DNA from: JBGPIT01 sp041485125
GTDB lineage: Bacteria; Desulfobacterota; Binatia; UTPRO1
Assembly (NCBI GenBank): GCA_041485125.1
Contig: JBGPIT010000194.1
Coordinates: 1 to 9,317 of the forward strand
Direction: 5' to 3'
DNA: 9,317 nucleotides
Shown here: one piece after another, positions 1-5,794 of the stretch
Layout of the letters: every line of letters begins with the position of its first letter
How positions within the stretch are numbered: position 1 is the first letter of the stretch
Made by a program: the position numbers and the translations under genes
Notes under the pieces: model-generated
Database searches by the model: none
Seen by the model: only the letters and a program-made list of their open reading frames with translations
What the model was told of the DNA's origin: nothing

Positions 1-1029
1 CTACAGACCTACGTCGAACGCGCGTTTGCCGCCTCCCCCGATCGGCCGCTCCTGCTCGACCGTTTCCTCGAGGACGCCGTCGAGGTCGACGTCGATGCCG
101 TCAGCGACGGGCGCGAGGTCGTGATCGGCGGGATCATGGAGCATATCGAGCGCGCCGGCGTGCACTCCGGCGACAGCGCCTGCGCGCTGCCGCCGATCTC
201 GATCCCGCCGCCGGTGCAGGACGAGATCCGGCGCCAGACCGTCGCGCTCGCGCGCGAGCTCGGCGTCGTCGGCCTGATGAACGTGCAGTATGCGGTGCAG
301 CGCGACCGGGTCTTCATCCTCGAGGTCAACCCGCGCGCGTCGCGCACGGTGCCGTTCGTGAGCAAGGCGATCGGCGTGCCGCTCGCGAAGATCGCGGCGC
401 GCGTCATGGCGGGGCGGACGCTCGCGGAGCTCGGCTTCACGCGCGAGATCGTGCCGCGCCACGTGAGCGTGAAAGAGGCGGTCTTCCCGTTCCTCAAGTT
501 TCCCGGCGTCGACGTCGTGCTCGGGCCGGAGATGAAATCGACCGGCGAGGTCATGGGCATCGGCGACACCTTCGGCGTCGCGTTCGCCAAAGCGGAGATC
601 GCCGCCGGCACGGTGTTGCCGCTCGGCGGCCGCGCCTTCATCAGCGTGCGGCCGGAGGATCGCGCCGGCGCCCGCGCGGTCGCCACGCGGCTCGCGTCGC
701 TCGGCTTCGAGGTGCTCGCGACCCGCGGCACCGCGGCGGAGATCGCGGCCGAGGGGATTCCCGTCGAGACCGTGAACAAGGTCTTCGAGGGCAGCCCGCA
801 CGTCGTCGACGCGCTCGAGAGCGGCACGATCCACCTGGTGATCAATACGCCGCAGCCGGACGCGCAGGCGCTTGCCGACTCGTTCTCCATCCGCCGTACC
901 GCGCTCGAGCGGAAGATCCCGTACTTCACGACCATGGCCGCGGCGCACGCTGCGGCGGAGGCGGTCGCCGCGCTCAAGCACGATCGTCTCACCGTGAAGG
1001 CGCTGCAGGACTATCACCCCTCACGTTGA
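1..1029 (+). CDS. carB: Carbamoyl-phosphate synthase large subunit, C-terminal part (5' end outside window)
   Basis: Cytoplasmic enzyme that makes carbamoyl phosphate from bicarbonate, ATP and ammonia, the latter channelled from the CarA glutaminase; it feeds pyrimidine and arginine synthesis. The open frame runs from base 1 without a start and gives 342 residues, about a third of the usual length near 1070, so the gene is cut by the window edge. Residues about 1-135 are the end of the second ATP-grasp unit, with IGGIMEHIE (42-50), HSGDSA (55-60) and the metal-binding EVNPR (108-112). FPGVDVVLGPEM follows at about 167-178. Residues about 208-342 form the MGS-like regulatory domain. Of the effector-site residues known in E. 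coli, the two Thr (241, 244), Lys (260) and Asn (282) are visible, but the position of E. coli Thr1017 is Pro284, so the effector response may differ. The stop TGA lies 25 nt before the Rid gene, which is probably co-transcribed. Confidence 0.97.
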   Translation, partial: LQTYVERAFAASPDRPLLLDRFLEDAVEVDVDAVSDGREVVIGGIMEHIERAGVHSGDSACALPPISIPPPVQDEIRRQTVALARELGVVGLMNVQYAVQRDRVFILEVNPRASRTVPFVSKAIGVPLAKIAARVMAGRTLAELGFTREIVPRHVSVKEAVFPFLKFPGVDVVLGPEMKSTGEVMGIGDTFGVAFAKAEIAAGTVLPLGGRAFISVRPEDRAGARAVATRLASLGFEVLATRGTAAEIAAEGIPVETVNKVFEGSPHVVDALESGTIHLVINTPQPDAQALADSFSIRRTALERKIPYFTTMAAAHAAAEAVAALKHDRLTVKALQDYHPSR

Positions 1030-1032
1030 GGC

Positions 1033-1042
1033 CCAGCGCTGG
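1033..1042. repeat. Perfect 10-bp palindrome CCAGCGCTGG, copy 1
   Basis: The palindrome lies between the carB stop and the Rid start, and its last two bases are the first two of the Shine-Dalgarno GGAGGAG (1041-1047). A short inverted pair, CCTCA / TGAGG (1019-1023 and 1027-1031), overlaps the carB stop just upstream. An identical 10-mer sits in the gap after recG (4105-4114). It could be an operator or a small RNA fold that partly covers the ribosome site, or chance in GC-rich DNA. Confidence 0.35.
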
Positions 1043-1047
1043 AGGAG
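1041..1047 (+). promoter_or_regulatory. Ribosome binding site GGAGGAG for the Rid gene
   Basis: GGAGGAG ends 7 nt before ATG 1055. It is the strongest Shine-Dalgarno sequence in the window and fixes the start of the Rid-family gene. The other genes have weaker or no such site. Confidence 0.85.
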
Positions 1048-1054
1048 ACAACGC

Positions 1055-1441
1055 ATGCGGAAGCTCATCAACCCGCCGGGCACCGAGGGCATTTACGCCA
1101 GCTGGCATTTCTCGCAGGCGGTGCGCGCGGGAAATCTGGTGTGGGTCTCGGGGCAGGTCGGCATGGACGACAAGGGAATCGCCGACGGCATCGAGGCGCA
1201 GGCGCGCGCCGCGTTCCGCAATCTGGTGCGCGTCCTCGACGCGGCCGGCGCGTCGCTCCGCGACGTCGTCGAGATCGTCACCTTTCACCGTGCCATGGGT
1301 GACATGGCGGCGTTCGCGAAGGTGAAGGACGAGTTCTTTCCCGAGAACTATCCGGCGTGGACCGCGGTCGGGGTGACGGCGCTCGCGCTGCCCGAGCTGT
1401 TGGTCGAGATCCGCGCCACCGCCGCGATCGCGACCGACTGA
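1055..1441 (+). CDS. Rid (YjgF/YER057c/UK114) family protein lacking the catalytic Arg
   Basis: A 128-residue protein, the normal length for this family, which forms trimers with an active site at each subunit interface. RidA itself hydrolyses reactive enamine/imine intermediates such as 2-aminoacrylate. Family marks are FSQAVRAGNLVWVSGQ (19-34), a helix about 46-66, and the C-terminal signature YPAWTAVGV (99-107) ending in LLVEI (115-119) with the conserved Glu118. In RidA the signature reads PAR-S-C; here Arg is Trp102 and Cys is Ala104, and the Tyr of the GPYSQA motif is Phe19. Rid subfamilies without the Arg are known and are not expected to act as imine deaminases, so I name this by family and not as ridA. 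The start is fixed by the GGAGGAG site 7 nt upstream. It lies 25 nt after carB and probably belongs to its transcript. The true substrate is unknown. Confidence 0.9.
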   Translation: MRKLINPPGTEGIYASWHFSQAVRAGNLVWVSGQVGMDDKGIADGIEAQARAAFRNLVRVLDAAGASLRDVVEIVTFHRAMGDMAAFAKVKDEFFPENYPAWTAVGVTALALPELLVEIRATAAIATD

Positions 1442-1468
1442 GACCGTTCCGATCGCACGCAGGGCGCC

Positions 1469-1490
1469 CCGTCGGCGGCGGCGCTGACGG
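1469..1490 (+). terminator. GC-rich hairpin after the Rid gene, possible terminator
   Basis: CCGTCGGC and GCGCTGACGG can pair as an 8-bp stem with one G-T pair and a 6-nt loop, 27 nt past the Rid stop. Only two T follow, so it is not a classic intrinsic terminator. It lies before the proposed recG promoter and could separate the two transcription units. The rest of the 120-nt gap shows no gene. Confidence 0.3.
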
Positions 1491-1523
1491 TTGCGCCGTG
1501 AGCGTGGCCGGCGCGCTTGCGTC

Positions 1524-1552
1524 GTGACGGCGGACCCGATCCTCGCTATCGT
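1524..1552 (+). promoter_or_regulatory. Candidate sigma70-type promoter for a leaderless recG message
   Basis: GTGACG (1524-1529, four of six to TTGACA) and TATCGT (1547-1552, four of six to TATAAT) are separated by 17 nt. Transcription would start near 1559-1562, at or next to GTG 1562, the recG start I prefer. There is no Shine-Dalgarno sequence before that GTG, which fits a leaderless message. The same 9-mer TATCGTCGG occurs at the -10 position of the promoter at 4160-4188. Confidence 0.45.
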
Positions 1553-1561
1553 CGGGTCCTC

Positions 1562-4060
1562 GTGACGCCGCTCGAAGATCTGCTCCGCACCCTCGAGCCA
1601 CCGCTCGCGTACCTCGCCGGGGCGCCGCACCAGCTCGGGCGCGCCGCGCTCCCGATGCGTGCGCTGCACGAGAAGCTCGCCCGCACCGTCGAGTCGGCGC
1701 ACGACGAGACCGTCCGGCGCGCGCTCGTCGAGATCGAGGCCTTGCTCGAGCAGCTCGCGGCCGCGCGCCCGCAGCCGCGCGACACCGCCGAGACCGCGGG
1801 CTCGGTATCGTCCGACTCGAGCCGATCGCCCGCGCCCAGCGCGGAGCTGCGGCGGATGCTCGAGCTGGTGGCGCTGCTCAAGGCTCGGCCCGCGACATTG
1901 CCGGCCGCTCGCTACCGACGAACGGACGCGCCGGTCCAGGCGCAGCTCGAGGCGCTCCGCATGCCCGTGCAATACGTGAAGGGCGTCGGTCCGCGACGGG
2001 CCGAGCAGCTCGAGAAGTTCGGTCTCGCGACCGTCGAAGCGCTGCTCTTCCACCTGCCGTTCCGCTACGAGGACCGGCGCGACGTGCGCACGATCGGCGG
2101 CATCGTGAGCGGCGAGGAGGCGACGATCGAGGCCGTGCTGGTCGCGGTCGAGGAGCGCTTCGCGGGACGGCGCCGGCGCGTCCTGGAGGCGGTCGCCGAA
2201 GACGCGAGCGGACGGATCGCGCTGGTGTGGTTCAACCAGCTGCACTTCTTCCGCTCGCGGTATCGGGCCGGACAGCGCGTGCTGCTGCACGGCAAGCCCG
2301 AGCCGCTCCGCCAGGCACCGCTGGGTGCCGGCCGCATGGCGCACCGGATCGTCCATCCCGAGATCGAGGTGCTCGAAGGCGACGAGAGTGCCGAGCTCGG
2401 GCGCGTCGTGCCGGTCTACGAGAAGCCGACCGGCATGCCGGCAGGTGCGATGCGCCGGATCGTCCACAGCGCCCTCGAGCACTACGCCGCGCGCGTGCCG
2501 AGCGCGATCCCGGCCGCCATCGCGGCGGAGCGCCGCTTGCTCGACCTGCACGAGGCGCTCGTCCAGGTGCACCAGCCGCCGGCCGACGCCGACGTCGAGG
2601 CGCTCACGGCCGCGACCTCCGCCGGCCATCGCGCGATCGTCTACGACGAGCTCTTCTACCTTCAGCTCGGCCTCGCGATCCGCAAGAGCGCGATCACGCG
2701 CGAGCCGGGCATCGCCTTCTCGACCGCCGCGCCGCGCGCGGCACAGCTCGCGACCGTGCTGCCATTCGCGTTCACCGGCGCGCAGCGGCGGGTGATCGGC
2801 GAGATCGAGCACGACATGGCGGCGCCGTGGCCGATGCACCGCTTGGTGCAAGGCGACGTCGGCAGCGGCAAGACGGTGCTCGCGCTGCACGCGGCGCTGA
2901 TCGCGATCGACAACGGCTACCAGGCGGCCCTGATGGCGCCGACCGAGCTCCTCGCCGAGCAGCACTGCGAGACCATTCGCCGCCTCGCCGCCCCGGTCGG
3001 CTTGAAGGTCGCGATCCTCACCGGCGCGGTGCAAGGCAAGCTGCGCGGCCGCACCGAGCGTGCCATCGCCCGCGGCGACGTCGAGCTCGTGATCGGAACC
3101 CACGCGCTGATCCAGGAGGGCGTGGCGTTCCAGCGCCTCGGCCTCGGCGTCATCGACGAGCAGCACCGCTTCGGCGTCATGCAGCGCGCGATGCTGAAGC
3201 GTCACGGCACGAACCCCGACATTCTGCTCATGACCGCGACGCCCATTCCACGGACGCTCGCGCTCACGCTCTACGGCGATCTCGACGTCTCGGCGCTCGA
3301 CGAGCTCCCGCCCGGGCGGCGGCCGATCGTGACCCGCGTCCATCATCAGAATCAGCGCGACCGCGTCTTCGAGCTGGTGCGCCGCGAGCTCGATCAAGGG
3401 CGGCAAGCGTACTTCGTCTACCCGTTGGTGACCGAGTCCGAGAAAACCGATCTCCTCGATGCGACCCGAATGGCCCGCGACCTGGCCGCCGGGCCGCTCG
3501 CCGGGTTTCGCATCGGCCTGGTGCATGGGCAGATGCGTGCCGACGAGAAGGACGACGTCATGCGCCGCTTCCGTGCCGGCGATCACCAGGTGCTGGTATC
3601 GACGACGGTGATCGAGGTCGGTATCGACGTACCCAACGCCACCGTCATGGTGATCGAGCACGCCGAGCGCTTCGGGCTCGCGCAGCTTCATCAGCTGCGC
3701 GGCCGCGTCGGGCGTGGCGAGCACCGCTCGCTCTGCTTCCTGGTCGCGTCGTACGCGCGCGGCGATCAGGCGCGGGAACGTCTGCGCGTCATGGAGGACA
3801 CCACCGACGGATTCCGCATCGCCGAGAAGGATCTCGAGCTCCGCGGCCCCGGCGAGTTTCTCGGCACGCGCCAATCGGGCCTGCCGGACTTTCGCGCCGC
3901 CAACTTGCTGCGTGACGGCGCGATTCTGCGCGACGCTCGCGACGACGCCGCCGCCTGGCTGGTGCGCGACCCGGCGCTCGGCTCCGAGGAGTCGGCGGTG
4001 CTCCGCGAGGTGCTCGCCGAGCGTTGGGCCGGACGCCTCGAGCTCGCGCGGGTCGGCTGA
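1562..4060 (+). CDS. recG: ATP-dependent DNA helicase RecG
   Basis: Branched-DNA helicase that reverses stalled replication forks and processes Holliday junctions and R-loops. From GTG 1562 it has 832 residues, longer than E. coli RecG (693). Residues 1 to about 130 are an extra, mainly helical N-terminal region with a Ser/Pro-rich linker (about 70-95), comparable in position to the extension known in Thermotoga RecG. The wedge/OB region follows (about 133-270, with KGVGPRRAEQLEKFGL and FHLPFRYEDRRD). Helicase motifs are all present: Walker A GDVGSGKT (431-438), motif II DEQHRFG (532-538), TATPIPRT (558-565), STTVIEVGIDVPNA (680-693) and QLRGRVGRG (711-719). The C-terminal TRG translocation motif is ELRGPGEFLGTRQSG (759-773). 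A longer reading from TTG 1517 adds 15 residues; an in-frame stop at 1499-1501 limits it. I prefer GTG 1562 because the likely promoter lies between the two starts and homology-like sequence begins there. It looks functional. Confidence 0.96.
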   Translation: MTPLEDLLRTLEPPLAYLAGAPHQLGRAALPMRALHEKLARTVESAHDETVRRALVEIEALLEQLAAARPQPRDTAETAGSVSSDSSRSPAPSAELRRMLELVALLKARPATLPAARYRRTDAPVQAQLEALRMPVQYVKGVGPRRAEQLEKFGLATVEALLFHLPFRYEDRRDVRTIGGIVSGEEATIEAVLVAVEERFAGRRRRVLEAVAEDASGRIALVWFNQLHFFRSRYRAGQRVLLHGKPEPLRQAPLGAGRMAHRIVHPEIEVLEGDESAELGRVVPVYEKPTGMPAGAMRRIVHSALEHYAARVPSAIPAAIAAERRLLDLHEALVQVHQPPADADVEALTAATSAGHRAIVYDELFYLQLGLAIRKSAITREPGIAFSTAAPRAAQLATVLPFAFTGAQRRVIGEIEHDMAAPWPMHRLVQGDVGSGKTVLALHAALIAIDNGYQAALMAPTELLAEQHCETIRRLAAPVGLKVAILTGAVQGKLRGRTERAIARGDVELVIGTHALIQEGVAFQRLGLGVIDEQHRFGVMQRAMLKRHGTNPDILLMTATPIPRTLALTLYGDLDVSALDELPPGRRPIVTRVHHQNQRDRVFELVRRELDQGRQAYFVYPLVTESEKTDLLDATRMARDLAAGPLAGFRIGLVHGQMRADEKDDVMRRFRAGDHQVLVSTTVIEVGIDVPNATVMVIEHAERFGLAQLHQLRGRVGRGEHRSLCFLVASYARGDQARERLRVMEDTTDGFRIAEKDLELRGPGEFLGTRQSGLPDFRAANLLRDGAILRDARDDAAAWLVRDPALGSEESAVLREVLAERWAGRLELARVG

Positions 4061-4079
4061 AAGCCCGCGCTGCCGGCGC

Positions 4080-4102
4080 GACACGACGCCTTCGGCGGTG
4101 TC
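4080..4102 (+). terminator. Hairpin just after recG, possible terminator
   Basis: GACAC (4080-4084) pairs with GTGTC (4098-4102) and CGCC (4087-4090) with GGCG (4094-4097), leaving a TTC loop and a 2-nt GA bulge. The 9-bp stem starts 19 nt after the recG stop and is followed by TTCC only, so intrinsic termination would be weak. Its position supports the end of the recG transcript. Confidence 0.4.
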
Positions 4103-4104
4103 TT

Positions 4105-4114
4105 CCAGCGCTGG
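4105..4114. repeat. Perfect 10-bp palindrome CCAGCGCTGG, copy 2
   Basis: Identical to the palindrome at 1033-1042 and again between genes, 3 nt after the hairpin that follows recG. A shared binding protein is possible but unproven. Confidence 0.35.
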
Positions 4115-4131
4115 CGATTCGCGCTGATTTC

Positions 4132-4158
4132 GATCGAGCGGATCGCGTAAGATCGCGT
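4132..4158 (+). repeat. Three phased GATCG repeats upstream of the promoter
   Basis: GATCGAGCG (4132), GATCGCGTAA (4141) and GATCGCGTCT (4151) follow each other at steps of 9 and 10 nt; the last two share the 8-mer GATCGCGT. Steps near one helical turn place the copies on one face of the DNA, ending immediately before the -35 hexamer at 4160. This is the layout expected for a tandem activator or repressor site, though GATCG is common in this GC-rich sequence. Confidence 0.4.
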
Positions 4159-4159
4159 C

Positions 4160-4188
4160 TTGCCTTTCAAAGTATGCACCGGTATCGT
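4160..4188 (+). promoter_or_regulatory. Candidate sigma70-type promoter of the barrel-lipA-aminotransferase-hom-glpX cluster
   Basis: TTGCCT (4160-4165) and TATCGT (4183-4188) are spaced by exactly 17 nt, each matching consensus at four of six positions, in the most A/T-containing part of the gap. A start near 4195 would give a leader of roughly 88 nt before ATG 4283. No other equally good pair was seen in the gap, so this probably drives the five genes downstream. Confidence 0.5.
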
Positions 4189-4221
4189 CGGCGCCGTGTG
4201 CGTTTGAGGTCGTGCGCCGAC

Positions 4222-4260
4222 GTCAAAACCGCTCGACGGTTCGATGTCGAAACCGCTCGA
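4222..4260 (+). repeat. Direct repeat and hairpin in the leader of the barrel-protein gene
   Basis: The 15-nt unit GTC(A/G)AAACCGCTCGA occurs at 4222-4236 and 4246-4260, differing at one base, with a 24-nt step. Between and across them CGGTTCG (4237-4243) pairs with CG-A-AACCG (4248-4255, one bulged A) around an ATGT loop. The element lies inside the predicted untranslated leader, 22 nt before ATG 4283, so it could be an operator pair or an RNA structure that controls translation. Confidence 0.4.
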
Positions 4261-4282
4261 TCGGGGGGAAAGGGGTGGAGTC

Positions 4283-4915
4283 ATGAAGATCCGCGCGCAG
4301 GTGGTGGTGATGGCAGTCGTGCTGGGCATCGCCGCGACTGCGGGTGCGCAGCCCGGAACGGCCTTTCTCGAGGGGCACGGCGGCGCGTTGATCCCGGTCG
4401 GTCATTTCAACAAAGAGCAGAATCCCGGGGGCGCATACAGCATCGCCGCGGGCTACGAGTTCACGAGCTTTCTCGACGGGCTCGTGGAGTTCACCCACTC
4501 CTTCAACGACACGGACGATTTCCATTTCCGCACCACGCAGTTCACGGCCAGGTCCGATGAGGTGGCGCAGAATTTCATCGTCAGCACCGGCCCGCGCATC
4601 AACTTCGCGTCGTCGGACTACCCGGTCCGTCCGTACATGGTGGCGCAAGTCGGCTGGTATCATTTCGCGCGATTCAACAGCATCGAGGTGAACCACGTGC
4701 GGATCCTCGACGACGAGGACATCGACGCCGTCGGCCTGCAGGGCGGCCTCGGCATCGAAGGCACCATCCTCTCCGTCACCGAGCACCGCGGCGATCGTTA
4801 TCCGCTCCTGGACGTCACGCTCGGCGTCGAGGGCGTCTACCACCAGACGTTCATTCCCAACCGTCCCGACAAGCAGATGGTGACGGCGATGGCTACGCTC
4901 GGCTTCCGCTTCTGA
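4283..4915 (+). CDS. Small outer-membrane beta-barrel protein with signal peptide
   Basis: A 210-residue exported protein of unknown specific role. Residues 1-22 form a Sec signal peptide: KIR charge, a hydrophobic core (VVVMAVVLGIAA) and a signal peptidase I site after AGA22. About eight amphipathic strands can be traced (near 26-38, 50-60, 64-74, 93-108, 115-128, 149-163, 174-188 and 198-210), and the chain ends GFRF with the terminal Phe typical of barrel proteins recognised by BamA. Length and strand count fit the OmpA/OmpW-like 8-strand type. No lipobox or peptidoglycan-binding domain is present. ATG 4283 is chosen over an in-frame ATG at 4244 because the signal peptide begins there and a purine-rich AAAGGGGTGGAG stands just upstream. 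It is the first gene of the predicted operon and its stop is 7 nt before lipA. Function cannot be read from the sequence; it may be a structural barrel or a small-molecule pore. Confidence 0.85.
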   Translation: MKIRAQVVVMAVVLGIAATAGAQPGTAFLEGHGGALIPVGHFNKEQNPGGAYSIAAGYEFTSFLDGLVEFTHSFNDTDDFHFRTTQFTARSDEVAQNFIVSTGPRINFASSDYPVRPYMVAQVGWYHFARFNSIEVNHVRILDDEDIDAVGLQGGLGIEGTILSVTEHRGDRYPLLDVTLGVEGVYHQTFIPNRPDKQMVTAMATLGFRF

Positions 4916-4922
4916 GCCCGCG

Positions 4923-5783
4923 ATGACCGCTCCCGTACCGGGGCCGCGGCTCCCGGGCTGGGCGGCGAAAAAACGAGGCATCCTGCGCGAGGCGCGTCCG
5001 CTCCGACGCGTGCTGCGGGAGCTGAACCTCCAGACCGTCTGCGAGTCGGCGCGCTGCCCGAACATCGGCGAGTGCTTCTCCCGCCCGACCGCGACCTTCA
5101 TGATCGCCGGCACGCGCTGTACCCGGCGGTGCGGCTTCTGCGCCGTCGAGACCGCGCGCCCGGCGCCGCTCGACCCGGCCGAGCCCGCGCGCATCGCCGA
5201 GGCGGCGCGCCGGATGGGCCTCCGCCACGTGGTCGTGACGGCGGTGGCGCGTGACGATCTCGAGGATGGCGGCGCCGGACACTTCGCGGCGACGATCCGA
5301 GCGCTCCGCGACGCGGTGCCGGCGGCGCGCGTCGAGGTCTTGACGCCCGACTTCAAGGGTGACGAGTCGCCGCTCCGGACCGTCCTCGAGGCGCGACCCG
5401 ACGTCTTCAACCACAACGTCGAGACCGTCCCGCGTCTGAGCCGTACCGTCCGTCCGCAAGCGAGCTACCGGCGCTCGATCGACGTCCTCGCGCACGCCAA
5501 GGCGATCAGTCCCGCGACGGTGACGAAGTCGGGCCTGATGCTCGGCCTCGGTGAGGCCGCGGACGAGGTCGAGGCGGTCATGAGAGACCTGCGCGGTGCG
5601 CAATGCGACCTGCTCACGATCGGACAATACCTGCAGCCGACGCGCGCGCACCTGCCGGTGGTCGAGTACGTCGCTCCTCAGATGTTCACCGAATATGCTA
5701 GGGTCGGTCGCATGATGGGTTTTCGGCACGTCGCGTCCGGTCCGTTCGTGCGCAGCTCGTACCACGCCGACGAGGCGCTCTAG
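4923..5783 (+). CDS. lipA: Lipoyl synthase (radical SAM)
   Basis: Inserts two sulfur atoms into protein-bound octanoyl chains, giving the lipoyl cofactor of pyruvate and 2-oxoglutarate dehydrogenases and of the glycine cleavage H protein. All cluster ligands are present: the LipA-specific CX4CX5C (Cys40, 45, 51) for the auxiliary 4Fe-4S cluster that donates sulfur, the radical-SAM CX3CX2C (Cys66, 70, 73), and the C-terminal RSSY (277-280), whose Ser binds the auxiliary cluster. VLTPDFKGD (139-147) and FNHNVETVPRL (163-173) are also typical. At 286 residues it is slightly short, with a brief N-terminus. There is no Shine-Dalgarno sequence before ATG 4923; the start is 7 nt after the upstream stop, so translation is probably coupled to the barrel-protein gene. 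The octanoyltransferase gene lipB, a common partner, is not in the window. Confidence 0.97.
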   Translation: MTAPVPGPRLPGWAAKKRGILREARPLRRVLRELNLQTVCESARCPNIGECFSRPTATFMIAGTRCTRRCGFCAVETARPAPLDPAEPARIAEAARRMGLRHVVVTAVARDDLEDGGAGHFAATIRALRDAVPAARVEVLTPDFKGDESPLRTVLEARPDVFNHNVETVPRLSRTVRPQASYRRSIDVLAHAKAISPATVTKSGLMLGLGEAADEVEAVMRDLRGAQCDLLTIGQYLQPTRAHLPVVEYVAPQMFTEYARVGRMMGFRHVASGPFVRSSYHADEAL

Positions 5784-5794
5784 AGAAAGGCCCC

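Noticed and set aside
1..1017. Antisense open frames opposite carB
   Set aside because: Low-complexity Arg/Ala/Asp-rich translation with no motif, while the + strand gives clear CarB sequence.
989..4084. Very long antisense open frame of 1031 codons opposite recG
   Set aside because: It mirrors recG almost exactly, its translation is Arg/His/Asp-rich without any recognisable domain, and such frames arise from G/C-ending codons because few antisense stops form. recG on the other strand has every helicase motif.
4244..4282. Upstream in-frame ATG for the barrel protein
   Set aside because: It would place 13 polar residues before the signal peptide and lies inside the repeat/hairpin; ATG 4283 has the purine-rich site and starts the signal peptide.
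3766..4329. 187-codon antisense frame crossing the recG-barrel gap
   Set aside because: Biased Ser/Arg composition, no family resemblance, and largely opposite recG coding sequence.
4024..4560. 178-codon + strand frame bridging recG, the gap and the barrel gene
   Set aside because: It overlaps both genes out of frame, is Arg-rich, and conflicts with the predicted promoter, ribosome site and signal peptide of the barrel gene.
4223..5765. Antisense frames opposite the barrel gene and lipA
   Set aside because: Shadow frames without motifs; lipA has all six cluster Cys and the RSSY motif on the + strand.
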